Source of the DNA: Tritonibacter scottomollicae
Lineage (GTDB): Bacteria; Pseudomonadota; Alphaproteobacteria; Rhodobacterales; Rhodobacteraceae
Direction: 5' to 3'
Length of the DNA: 64,000 bases
Assembly: GCF_003003215.1 (NCBI RefSeq)
Contig: NZ_PVUF01000010.1
Coordinates: forward strand, 62,001-126,000
Part shown: positions 7,742 through 14,633 of the stretch, piece by piece
How the letters are laid out: each line of letters starts with the position of its first letter
Position numbering within the stretch: position 1 is the stretch's first letter
Position numbers and translations under genes: made by a program
Notes under the pieces: model-generated
What the model was told of the DNA's origin: nothing
Database searches by the model: none
Seen by the model: only the letters and a program-made list of their open reading frames with translations

Positions 7742-9493
7742 TCAGACCAGCACCGCGCCGCCGGACTGGATCACGCCCTGCGTTTCGGCCTCGCCCAGCA
7801 GCATCTCGTTATGCGCCTTGCCCGAGGGGATCATCGGGAAGCAGTTCTCATGCTTTTCCACCAGACAGTCGAAAATCACCGGGCCATCATAGTCCAGCAT
7901 TTCCATGATCGCATCGTCGAGATCCGCCGGATCCTTGCAGATGATACCCTTGGCGCCAAAGGCCTCGGCCAGTTTCACAAAATCGGGCAGGGCTTCGGAC
8001 CAGCTGTGGGAGTAGCGCTCGCCATGCAAGAGCTCCTGCCACTGGCGCACCATGCCGAGGCGTTCATTGTTGAGGATGAACTGTTTCACCGGCAGGCGGT
8101 ACTGGGTCGCGGTGCCCATTTCCTGCATGTTCATCAGCCAGGAGGCCTCACCGGCGACATTGATCACCAGCGCATCGGGATGTGCCACCTGCGCGCCGAT
8201 CGAGGCGGGCACGCCATAGCCCATGGTGCCGAGGCCGCCGGAGGTCATCCAGCGGTTGGGGTCTTCGAAGTTCAGATATTGCGCCGCCCACATCTGGTGC
8301 TGGCCCACCTCGGTGGTGATGTAGCGATTGCGATCCTTGGTCAGCGCTTCGAGCCGCTGCAGCGCATACTGCGGCTTGATGGTGGTTTCGGAGCCGGTGT
8401 AGCTCAGGCAGCTGATGGCGCGCCATTCGCTGATCTGGCCCTGCCAGTTGGCCAGTGCCTCCGCATTTGTCTTGCGACCGCGGGACTTCCACACCTTGAG
8501 GATGTCTTCCAGAACATGGGCCACGTCGCCGACGATCGGGATATCGACCCGGATCACCTTGTTGATCGAGGAGGGGTCGATGTCGATATGCGCCTTGGTG
8601 GAGTTCGGCGAGAAGGCATCGATGCGGCCGGTGATCCGGTCATCGAAGCGCGCGCCGATGTTGATCATCAGGTCGCAGTCATGCATCGCCATGTTGGCCT
8701 CGTAGAGACCATGCATGCCGAGCATCCCCAGCCAATTCTTGCCGGATGCCGGATAGGCGCCCAGTCCCATCAGGGTCGAAGTGATCGGAAAGCCTGTCGC
8801 CTCTACCAGTTCGCGCAGCAGCTGGCTGGCGGCGGGGCCGGAGTTGATCACGCCGCCGCCGGTATAGAACACCGGGCGTTCGGCCTTCTCGATGGCGGCA
8901 ACCAGCTCGGTGATCTCCTCCATGTCGCCCTTCACCAAGGGTTGGTAATGCGAGGCGGTGGGCTTTGGCGGCTGGTACTCGCCGGTGGCGAACTGCACGT
9001 CCTTGGGCACGTCGATCAGCACCGGGCCGGGGCGGCCGGAGGTGGCAACGTGAAAGCCCTCATGGATGGTGGCGGCCAGCTTCTCGGTGTCCTTCACCAA
9101 CCAGTTATGCTTGGTGCAGGGGCGGGTGATGCCGACGGTGTCTGCCTCCTGAAAGGCGTCCGAACCGATCATGAAGGTTGGAACCTGGCCCGTAAGAACC
9201 ACCAGCGGGATGGAATCCAACAGCGCATCCGTCAGGCCGGTCACCGCATTGGTGGCACCGGGCCCGGAGGTCACCAGCACAACGCCCGGCTTGCCTGTGG
9301 AGCGCGCATAGCCTTCGGCGGCATGCACCGCGCCCTGTTCGTGACGCACCAGGATGTGGCGAATGTCATTCTGCAAGAAGATTTCGTCGTAAATGGGTAG
9401 GACGGCGCCTCCGGGGTATCCGAATACCGTGTCCACGCCCTGATCCTTCAGGGCCTGTACGATCATTTTTGCGCCGGTCATTTCACGTGTCAT
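7742..9493 (-). CDS. ilvI: Acetolactate synthase large (catalytic) subunit
   Basis: This is the ThDP-dependent catalytic subunit of acetohydroxyacid synthase. It condenses pyruvate with pyruvate or 2-oxobutyrate in the first common step of valine, leucine and isoleucine synthesis. The 583 residues have the N-terminal ThDP domain (VFGYPGGAVLPIYD, with catalytic Glu in RHEQGAVHAAEGYAR), the central FAD-type domain and a C-terminal ThDP pyrophosphate domain. The family's GDG metal motif reads GEAS here (NVAGEASWLMNMQE), a substitution worth checking. ATG 9493 lies 66 bases downstream of an attenuator terminator with a branched-chain-rich leader peptide, so transcription should respond to charged Leu/Val/Ile tRNA. 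Confidence 0.93.
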   Translation of the reverse strand: MTREMTGAKMIVQALKDQGVDTVFGYPGGAVLPIYDEIFLQNDIRHILVRHEQGAVHAAEGYARSTGKPGVVLVTSGPGATNAVTGLTDALLDSIPLVVLTGQVPTFMIGSDAFQEADTVGITRPCTKHNWLVKDTEKLAATIHEGFHVATSGRPGPVLIDVPKDVQFATGEYQPPKPTASHYQPLVKGDMEEITELVAAIEKAERPVFYTGGGVINSGPAASQLLRELVEATGFPITSTLMGLGAYPASGKNWLGMLGMHGLYEANMAMHDCDLMINIGARFDDRITGRIDAFSPNSTKAHIDIDPSSINKVIRVDIPIVGDVAHVLEDILKVWKSRGRKTNAEALANWQGQISEWRAISCLSYTGSETTIKPQYALQRLEALTKDRNRYITTEVGQHQMWAAQYLNFEDPNRWMTSGGLGTMGYGVPASIGAQVAHPDALVINVAGEASWLMNMQEMGTATQYRLPVKQFILNNERLGMVRQWQELLHGERYSHSWSEALPDFVKLAEAFGAKGIICKDPADLDDAIMEMLDYDGPVIFDCLVEKHENCFPMIPSGKAHNEMLLGEAETQGVIQSGGAVLV

Positions 9494-9558
9494 CTGCTTT
9501 GCTCCAGTTCACGACATCGTCTTTCTTCGCGTCGGTCTTCACTCAGTGGTCTTGGCAT

Positions 9559-9589
9559 AAAAAAGCCCCCGATTTTCTGGATCGGAGGC
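9559..9589 (-). terminator. Attenuator terminator of the ilvIH operon
   Basis: On the minus strand GCCTCCGAT (9589-9581) pairs with ATCGGGGGC (9573-9565) around a 7-base loop, followed by six T residues (9564-9559). It lies in the leader between the leader peptide and ilvI. An upstream segment (9622-9630) is perfectly complementary over 9 bases to 9588-9596, which abuts and overlaps this stem by two bases, giving a candidate competing structure. Confidence 0.85.
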
Positions 9590-9614
9590 GCATGGGTTCA
9601 ATTATGGTCTACCG

Positions 9615-9662
9615 TCACCGGCCCATGCGCGTGTGTCCTACAATTACGACTAGCCGTGCCAT
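9615..9662 (-). CDS. Leader peptide of the ilvIH operon (15 residues)
   Basis: A 16-codon reading frame encodes MARLVVIVGHTRMGR. Five consecutive branched-chain residues (L-V-V-I-V) use CTA, GTC, GTA, ATT, GTA, of which CTA and GTA are rare in this GC-rich genome. A strong Shine-Dalgarno AAGGAGG (minus strand, 9678-9672) lies 9 bases upstream of the ATG. The stop codon is followed by the antiterminator/terminator segments and then ilvI. Stalling at the L-V-V-I-V codons when charged tRNA is scarce would free the operon from termination, as in classical ilv attenuation; the mechanism is inferred, the arrangement is seen. Confidence 0.85.
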   Translation of the reverse strand: MARLVVIVGHTRMGR

Positions 9663-9905
9663 TGTTGGTGGCCTCCTTCATGCGTTCTTCGGCGACATTA
9701 TGAGCGTCCGCGGGGAGGGTCAACAGGGAAAAGACAGGTTTTACACCCCTGTTGTGAAGTTTTCTTTCGTCAGCCTATTGTTTTTTGACATTATTGGGAA
9801 GATTTGGGGTGGTTTTTGACGTCTCGTGGCTTTTGTAGCGGAGAGGGCCACGCGGAGCGCCTGCGGCGCGCCGGATCAGCAGCGCGGTTGTGCGCGCTGT
9901 CCTGT

Positions 9906-9950
9906 GCGAGGCTCTGCCTCGCGCTCCGAGGTATTTGGGAAAAGATGAAG
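9906..9950. repeat. Intergenic hairpin repeat, family A, copy 1
   Basis: A 7-bp hairpin GCGAGGC-TCT-GCCTCGC (9906-9922) is followed by GCTCCGAGGTATTT and AAAAG.TGAAG. The whole ~45-base unit recurs almost identically at 41050-41094. It lies in the 300-base stretch between the ilv leader and the response-regulator gene, which holds no other recognisable feature. Confidence 0.75.
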
Positions 9951-10008
9951 TGGGGCGGTCTGCATCGCCGGACGGACGCACCGCCTGGCCTGAGGGCATC
10001 GGGTAACG

Positions 10009-10653
10009 TCAGATGCCGCGACCGGTGCCCTGCAGCACGCCATGTTCCAGCGCATAGCGGGTGAGACCTGCGGTGGAGGAGATGCCGAGTTTGCGTTTGA
10101 TGTTCTTTCGATGGGTCTCCACCGTGCGCACCGAGATGTCCAGTGCGATTGCCACTTCCTTGTTGGACTTGCCCTGCGCCAGTTCCAGCAGGATAGTCTG
10201 CTCGCGACCGGTCAGCGCTTCGCGGCTGGTGCCGGAGCTGGGCGCCAGCGATCCCGCAGCGCCTGTACAGAGGTATTGCTCTCCGCGCATGACAGCATCG
10301 ATCGCCGTCTTGATCTCTTCTGGCTGGACGTCCTTCAGCACGTAGCCCACGGCGCCATGGCTGAGGGCGGCGGAGATATATTCCGGGCTGTCATGCATCG
10401 ACAGGATCAGCACGCGGATGTCCGGGCAGCGTTCCAGGATGATTTCGGTGGCGCTGAGGCCGCCGACATCGGGCATGTTGAGATCCATCAGGATCACATC
10501 CGGAAGCAGGTCTTCGGCGCGGGTGATGGCGTCGCGGCCTCCGGAGGCTGCTGCAACCACTTCGATGTCCTCATACCCCTCCAGGATGGACTGAATGCCT
10601 TCGGCCACCATCGGGTGGTCGTCCACGACCAAGACGCGGGTGATAGCGGTCAT
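10009..10653 (-). CDS. LuxR/NarL-family response regulator
   Basis: The 214-residue protein has a receiver domain (VLVVDDHP with D11-D12, phospho-acceptor D57 in ILMDLNMP, LKD near 107) and a C-terminal LuxR-type helix-turn-helix (LTGREQTILLELAQGKSNKEVA, then SVRTVETHRKNIKRKL). It is the obvious partner of the kinase gene that ends 46 bases upstream on the same strand. Because both diverge from a TRAP transporter operon, that operon is the likeliest target. Position and architecture support this; no operator was identified. Confidence 0.92.
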   Translation of the reverse strand: MTAITRVLVVDDHPMVAEGIQSILEGYEDIEVVAAASGGRDAITRAEDLLPDVILMDLNMPDVGGLSATEIILERCPDIRVLILSMHDSPEYISAALSHGAVGYVLKDVQPEEIKTAIDAVMRGEQYLCTGAAGSLAPSSGTSREALTGREQTILLELAQGKSNKEVAIALDISVRTVETHRKNIKRKLGISSTAGLTRYALEHGVLQGTGRGI

Positions 10654-10699
10654 GTTGTGTCTCCCGGTTCGATCAACCGTCGGTTCCTTGGTGCATGCG

Positions 10700-12136
10700 C
10701 TAGGGCAGGCGGTGTGCTGCCAGCTCGTCTCCCGGTGGCAGCAGGTGACTGAGCGGCAGGCTGGCTTCGATCACGGTGCCACCGGTCTTGCCAGCTGTGG
10801 CGCCGCGAGATGACAGAATGTGTATGCTACCGTCAAGCTGTTCCATCCGCTCCTGCATGTTCCGCAGTCCGATGCCGGAGGTCCCACGCGCCTGGTCCAG
10901 CGGCAGGCCAATGCCATTGTCGGTGATCCGCATGGTTGCCCCTTTTTCGTGGCCGCGTAGATCCATGGTGACCCGTGTTGCCTTTGCGTGGCGTTCGATA
11001 TTGGTCAGTGCTTCTTGCGCGATGCGATAAAGGGCAATTTTGGCTTCCTGATCCAGACGGTTGCGGAATACGACCGTGGTGAAATCGGTTTCTATCCCGG
11101 TGCGGCTGGCAAAATCATCCGTCAAAGCCTTGAGCGCGGGACCAAGGCCGAGGTCATCCAGCACGCCCGGCCGCAGATCCCGGCTGATCCGGCGCACTTC
11201 GGTGATCGCGGTTGCCAACCCCTCGACGCCTTTCTCCAGCGGGGCGGCGGCAGCTTTGTATTCGCCGCGTCCAATGCGCTGTTTCACGGTTTCCAGCGTG
11301 TAGCGCACCCCGACCAGAAGCTGGCTGATGGAATCGTGCAGCTCCCGCGCGACCCGGCCACGCTCTTCTTCCTGGGCGTCAAAGACCCTCTGGGTCAGCT
11401 CCTTCAGTTTGGCATCTGCCAACCGCCGTTCACGGATGTTCAGGAGCATGCCAGAGGCAAACACCAGCAAAAGCGCCACCAGCGTGATCGCCCCGATATA
11501 GAGAAATGTCCGCCGCACCCGGTGCTCCACCTCCTGGCGGGAGGTGGCGATCGAGGCAATCACATCGTCAATGAAAACGCCTGTGCCCACCGCCCATTGC
11601 CAGTCCTGCAATCCGACCACGTAGGCAATCATCTGCGCGTCTTCGCCGGTGGAGGGTTTCTCCCAGGTGAAACTGTGCCAGCCCGCGCCCTGACGCGCGA
11701 TCTCGATGAACCGGTCGACGACAGGCACGCCATCGCGATCGGTCAGACCGGACCAGTTGCGATTGATGAAGTCCGTCTGGCGCGGGCTGACGAGATTGGT
11801 GCCGTCGTAGTCATAGACAAAGAAGAAGCCGTCCTTGCCATAAATCATCGCGCTGAGGATCTGGGTGACCTGCTGCTTGGCCTGCGCGTCATCAGGAGCA
11901 GCCGGGCCATAGATGTGCATGAAGCCGTTTCTAGCCTGGGTGACGTAGTTGCGCAGCTCGGCTTTCTTCGCCTCGATCAACTGCCGTTCAAGGACCTGAA
12001 TTTCGCGCTCTGCCATGGAGCGCGACTGATGCGCCACCAGCGCGGCAATTGCCAAGCAGGCCACAATCAGCGGGAGCGTTGCCAAAAGAGACAGTTTTTG
12101 TGCGTAATTCGGGCGAAACAGGCGCCGGATCATCAT
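10700..12136 (-). CDS. Cache-domain sensor histidine kinase
   Basis: Membrane sensor kinase of 478 residues. After a cytoplasmic stub come TM1 (about 17-36), a periplasmic single-Cache domain (about 40-205, with KDGFFFVYDYDGTNLVSP and WQWAVGTGVFID, typical of sCache_2), TM2 (210-231), a HisKA_3 dimerisation domain (phospho-acceptor H267 in ARELHDS) and a HATPase domain (N-box NIERHAK, ITDNGIGLP, SGIGLRNMQER). sCache_2 sensors often bind small carboxylates. The nearby TRAP binding protein resembles 2-oxoacid binders, so kinase and transporter may see the same ligand (inference). ATG 12136 is chosen; a TTG at 12157 is possible. Confidence 0.9.
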   Translation of the reverse strand: MMIRRLFRPNYAQKLSLLATLPLIVACLAIAALVAHQSRSMAEREIQVLERQLIEAKKAELRNYVTQARNGFMHIYGPAAPDDAQAKQQVTQILSAMIYGKDGFFFVYDYDGTNLVSPRQTDFINRNWSGLTDRDGVPVVDRFIEIARQGAGWHSFTWEKPSTGEDAQMIAYVVGLQDWQWAVGTGVFIDDVIASIATSRQEVEHRVRRTFLYIGAITLVALLLVFASGMLLNIRERRLADAKLKELTQRVFDAQEEERGRVARELHDSISQLLVGVRYTLETVKQRIGRGEYKAAAAPLEKGVEGLATAITEVRRISRDLRPGVLDDLGLGPALKALTDDFASRTGIETDFTTVVFRNRLDQEAKIALYRIAQEALTNIERHAKATRVTMDLRGHEKGATMRITDNGIGLPLDQARGTSGIGLRNMQERMEQLDGSIHILSSRGATAGKTGGTVIEASLPLSHLLPPGDELAAHRLP

Positions 12137-12446
12137 ATCGGTTCCGCAGTTGGCCAATTGGGAGGTCGGGCAGAGGGGCGTCTCGAATCGTTACGGCACC
12201 GACGCTCAGATTCAAACCCCGCAAACCGCTTGCCCCCTCACAAAGCTGCGCGCAGGCAGTTTCGCAAGGCATTTCTGGTCTGGTTTCCTCCGGCTACGGA
12301 CAAAAAAGCACCGCGTCTACGTATTAATTGGTATTCACATGTCTCACCGGGTGGGTAGGGTGTGTGTCACGTTAAGAAGGCCGCACGCGCAAGGACAAAG
12401 TGTCGTGCACCGGAGCGGCCGATACGTTTTGGGAGGAACTAACACC
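12137..12446. other. Divergent regulatory region between sensor kinase and TRAP operon
   Basis: These 310 bases hold no supported gene. They should carry the promoters of both the kinase/regulator pair and the TRAP operon, but no promoter or operator could be assigned with confidence. The binding-protein gene has a strong ribosome-binding site, GGGAGGA at 12431-12437. Confidence 0.5.
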
Positions 12447-13532
12447 ATGGATCGTCGATCCTTTCTGAAAACATCCGCCATCGGCGGCTCCGCTGCTGCC
12501 GCATCCGCAACCCTCGCTGCTCCGGCCTATGCCCAGGGCAACCGCACCCTGACCATGGTCACCACCTGGGGCCGTGGCCTTGCAGGCGTGCATGACTCCG
12601 CGCAGCGCGTGGCCGACAGCATCACCGCCATGACCGATGGCGCGCTGACCGTTGACCTCAAGGCCGCAGGCGAACTCGTCGGCGCGTTCGAAGTCTTCGA
12701 TGCCGTGACCGCCGGTCAGGCCGACATGTATCATGGTGCCGACTACTACTTCGTCGGTCAGCACCCGGCTTATGCCTTCTTCACCGCTGTGCCCTTCGGC
12801 ATGACCGCGCAGGAACTGGCGAACTGGTACTACCAGGACGGCGGCATGGAGCTGCACGACGAGCTGGGTCAGATCTTTGGTCTGAAATCCTTCCTCGGCG
12901 GCAACACCGGCGCGCAGGCCGGTGGCTGGTACTCCAAGGAGATCAACAGCCCCGACGACTTCAACGGTCTGAAGTTCCGTATGCCGGGTCTCGGCGGTAA
13001 AGCACTGGGTAAACTGGGCGCCTCCGTTCAGAACATCCCGGGCTCCGAAGTGTATCAGGCGCTGTCCTCCGGTGCGATCGACGGCACCGAGTGGATCGGC
13101 CCCTGGGCGGACGAAAAAGCCGGTTTCCAGGAAATCACCAAGACCTACTACACCGCGGGCTTCCACGAGCCGGGTGCAGGTCTGTCCGTTGCCACCAACC
13201 GCGAAGTGTTCGAGAGCCTGTCGCCCGCGCATCAGAAGGTGATCGAGATCGCCTCCGCCGAAGCGCACCAGTGGAACCTCAGCCAGTTCCTCGCCAACAA
13301 CGGCGCGGCGCTGCAGCGTCTGCAGGCCGGTGGCGTCAAGGTCATGGAATTCCCCGACAGCGTTTGGGATGCCTTCGGCAAGGCCTCCATGGAAGTGCAT
13401 CAGGAAAACATGGGCGACGAGCTCTACAAGAAGATCTACGACAGCGCCATGGCGTCGATGAAGTCGTCTTCGGGTTGGATCAACACCTCGTCCGGCACCT
13501 ATGTGGCACAGCGAGATCGCGTTCTGGGCTAA
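12447..13532 (+). CDS. TRAP transporter substrate-binding protein, TakP-like
   Basis: Periplasmic DctP-family binding protein (361 residues) of a tripartite ATP-independent transporter. Residues 1-29 form a twin-arginine signal (MDRRSFLKTSAIGG..., cleavage near AYA-QG). The body contains the family signatures LKFRMPGLGGK, with the conserved Arg that holds the substrate carboxylate, and AIDGTEWIGPW. The sequence most resembles the 2-oxoacid/'mannitol-chloroaromatic' branch exemplified by Rhodobacter TakP, suggesting pyruvate-like 2-oxo acids as ligands (family knowledge, not proven). A stem-loop at 13556-13580 separates it from the permease genes. Confidence 0.9.
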   Translation: MDRRSFLKTSAIGGSAAAASATLAAPAYAQGNRTLTMVTTWGRGLAGVHDSAQRVADSITAMTDGALTVDLKAAGELVGAFEVFDAVTAGQADMYHGADYYFVGQHPAYAFFTAVPFGMTAQELANWYYQDGGMELHDELGQIFGLKSFLGGNTGAQAGGWYSKEINSPDDFNGLKFRMPGLGGKALGKLGASVQNIPGSEVYQALSSGAIDGTEWIGPWADEKAGFQEITKTYYTAGFHEPGAGLSVATNREVFESLSPAHQKVIEIASAEAHQWNLSQFLANNGAALQRLQAGGVKVMEFPDSVWDAFGKASMEVHQENMGDELYKKIYDSAMASMKSSSGWINTSSGTYVAQRDRVLG

Positions 13533-13555
13533 TCCCCGGTTGTGAACTTGAAACG

Positions 13556-13586
13556 GATCCCCCGCATCGCGCGGGGGATCTCTTTT
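13556..13586 (+). terminator. Stem-loop between TRAP binding-protein and permease genes
   Basis: GATCCCCCGC (13556-13565) and GCGGGGGATC (13571-13580) form a perfect 10-bp stem followed by TCTTTT. A partial terminator here would give more binding protein than permease from one transcript, a known arrangement for such transporters. Confidence 0.75.
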
Positions 13587-13669
13587 GCACTTGCGGTCTT
13601 GAGGTGCGCGTCTCCGGATGTTCCGTTGCCAGACGCCCCCTGACCGCCTGCTGAACTTCCGGGGGAGCC

Positions 13670-14617
13670 ATGCAGGACGACATGAGTATTTCCTTTTTTG
13701 GCGCAATTGGCGGCTTCCTGTGGTGGCTCGTCTCTAATGTTTTTGGCGCCTTTTATAATCTTGGCTATGCCATCACCCATCCCGAGCTCTGGCTTGGCTG
13801 GCTGACCTGGGCGAACACCACCGAGGACAAAGAGGCGGTGATGCGCTTTGTCTATTACGGTGGCTCGGTCGAGTTTTTCTTTGTGGTCTTCACCACATTC
13901 CTCGTACTGACCGGCGTGGGGCTCTACTTCCGCGGCTTCATGTGGGGCATGGTGCGCGCGCTTGAGGGCTTTGCCAACACCTTGGGCCGGATCTTTGCCT
14001 GGGCCGGGTTGCTGATGGTGGTCCAGCAGATCATCATCGTGTTTATGCAGCGCGTCTTTGCCCGTCCGGACATGAGCTTCGGTCTTGGGATCGCGCTGGA
14101 AAAAGACATTTCCTGGTTCGCCGAAGAGCTGAAACTCTACAACGCCCTCGTGGTGTGTTTCTGCGTCACCTACACCTTCGTGCAGGGCGGCCATGTGCGG
14201 GTTGATCTGATTTACGCTGGCATTTCACACCGGGCCAAACGTGTCATCGACATGATCGGCTCGCTGATCTTCATGATGCCGGTTGCGGTTATCACCTGGA
14301 TGTACGGCTGGTTCTTCCTGTGGCGTCATCTGATCGTGCCGAACCCTTCGGCGTCCGACACGCTTGATCGCCTGGTCATGAAGGCCCGTGCGCTGCGCTG
14401 GAATGTCGAAACAATCGGGTTCTCGCCCAACGGCTTCAACGCCTACTTCCTGTTCAAGATCCTGCTGATCTCCTTTGCGGGACTGGTGTTCCTGCATGCG
14501 GTGGCCTTCTTCTACCGCTCCTTCCTCGAGTTCATCGAGGGTGAGGAAGCAGAGGGGAAGTACCTCGACAAGGATACGCTTGGCGCAGGTGAAGAAGCCT
14601 ATGAAGGCGCTCATTAA
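13670..14617 (+). CDS. TRAP transporter small permease subunit (DctQ)
   Basis: The membrane subunit that bridges the binding protein and the large permease. At 315 residues it is longer than the usual 160-220. It has four core membrane helices, with the DctQ hallmark QGGHVRVDL (about residue 170) and TWMYGWFFLW. The extra N-terminal hydrophobic region (residues 1-115) and a polar C-terminal tail rich in Glu/Lys account for the length. ATG 13670 follows GGGGGAG; a second ATG at 13682 is less well spaced. The large permease gene starts 16 bases after the stop. Confidence 0.88.
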   Translation: MQDDMSISFFGAIGGFLWWLVSNVFGAFYNLGYAITHPELWLGWLTWANTTEDKEAVMRFVYYGGSVEFFFVVFTTFLVLTGVGLYFRGFMWGMVRALEGFANTLGRIFAWAGLLMVVQQIIIVFMQRVFARPDMSFGLGIALEKDISWFAEELKLYNALVVCFCVTYTFVQGGHVRVDLIYAGISHRAKRVIDMIGSLIFMMPVAVITWMYGWFFLWRHLIVPNPSASDTLDRLVMKARALRWNVETIGFSPNGFNAYFLFKILLISFAGLVFLHAVAFFYRSFLEFIEGEEAEGKYLDKDTLGAGEEAYEGAH

Positions 14618-14633
14618 CTAAGGGACAGCTCAC

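Noticed and set aside
7811-9400. 529-codon open frame on the plus strand across ilvI
   Set aside because: It is an antisense shadow of a well-recognised gene; its His/Gln/Arg-rich composition is typical of GC-rich complementary frames and has no ribosome-binding site.
10988-12358. 456-codon plus-strand frame opposite the histidine kinase
   Set aside because: Antisense shadow; the kinase on the minus strand has all expected domains.
12379-12420. Partial inverted repeat GGCCGCACG/CGTGC..CGGCC before the TRAP operon
   Set aside because: The arms pair only in two broken parts; not strong enough to call an operator.
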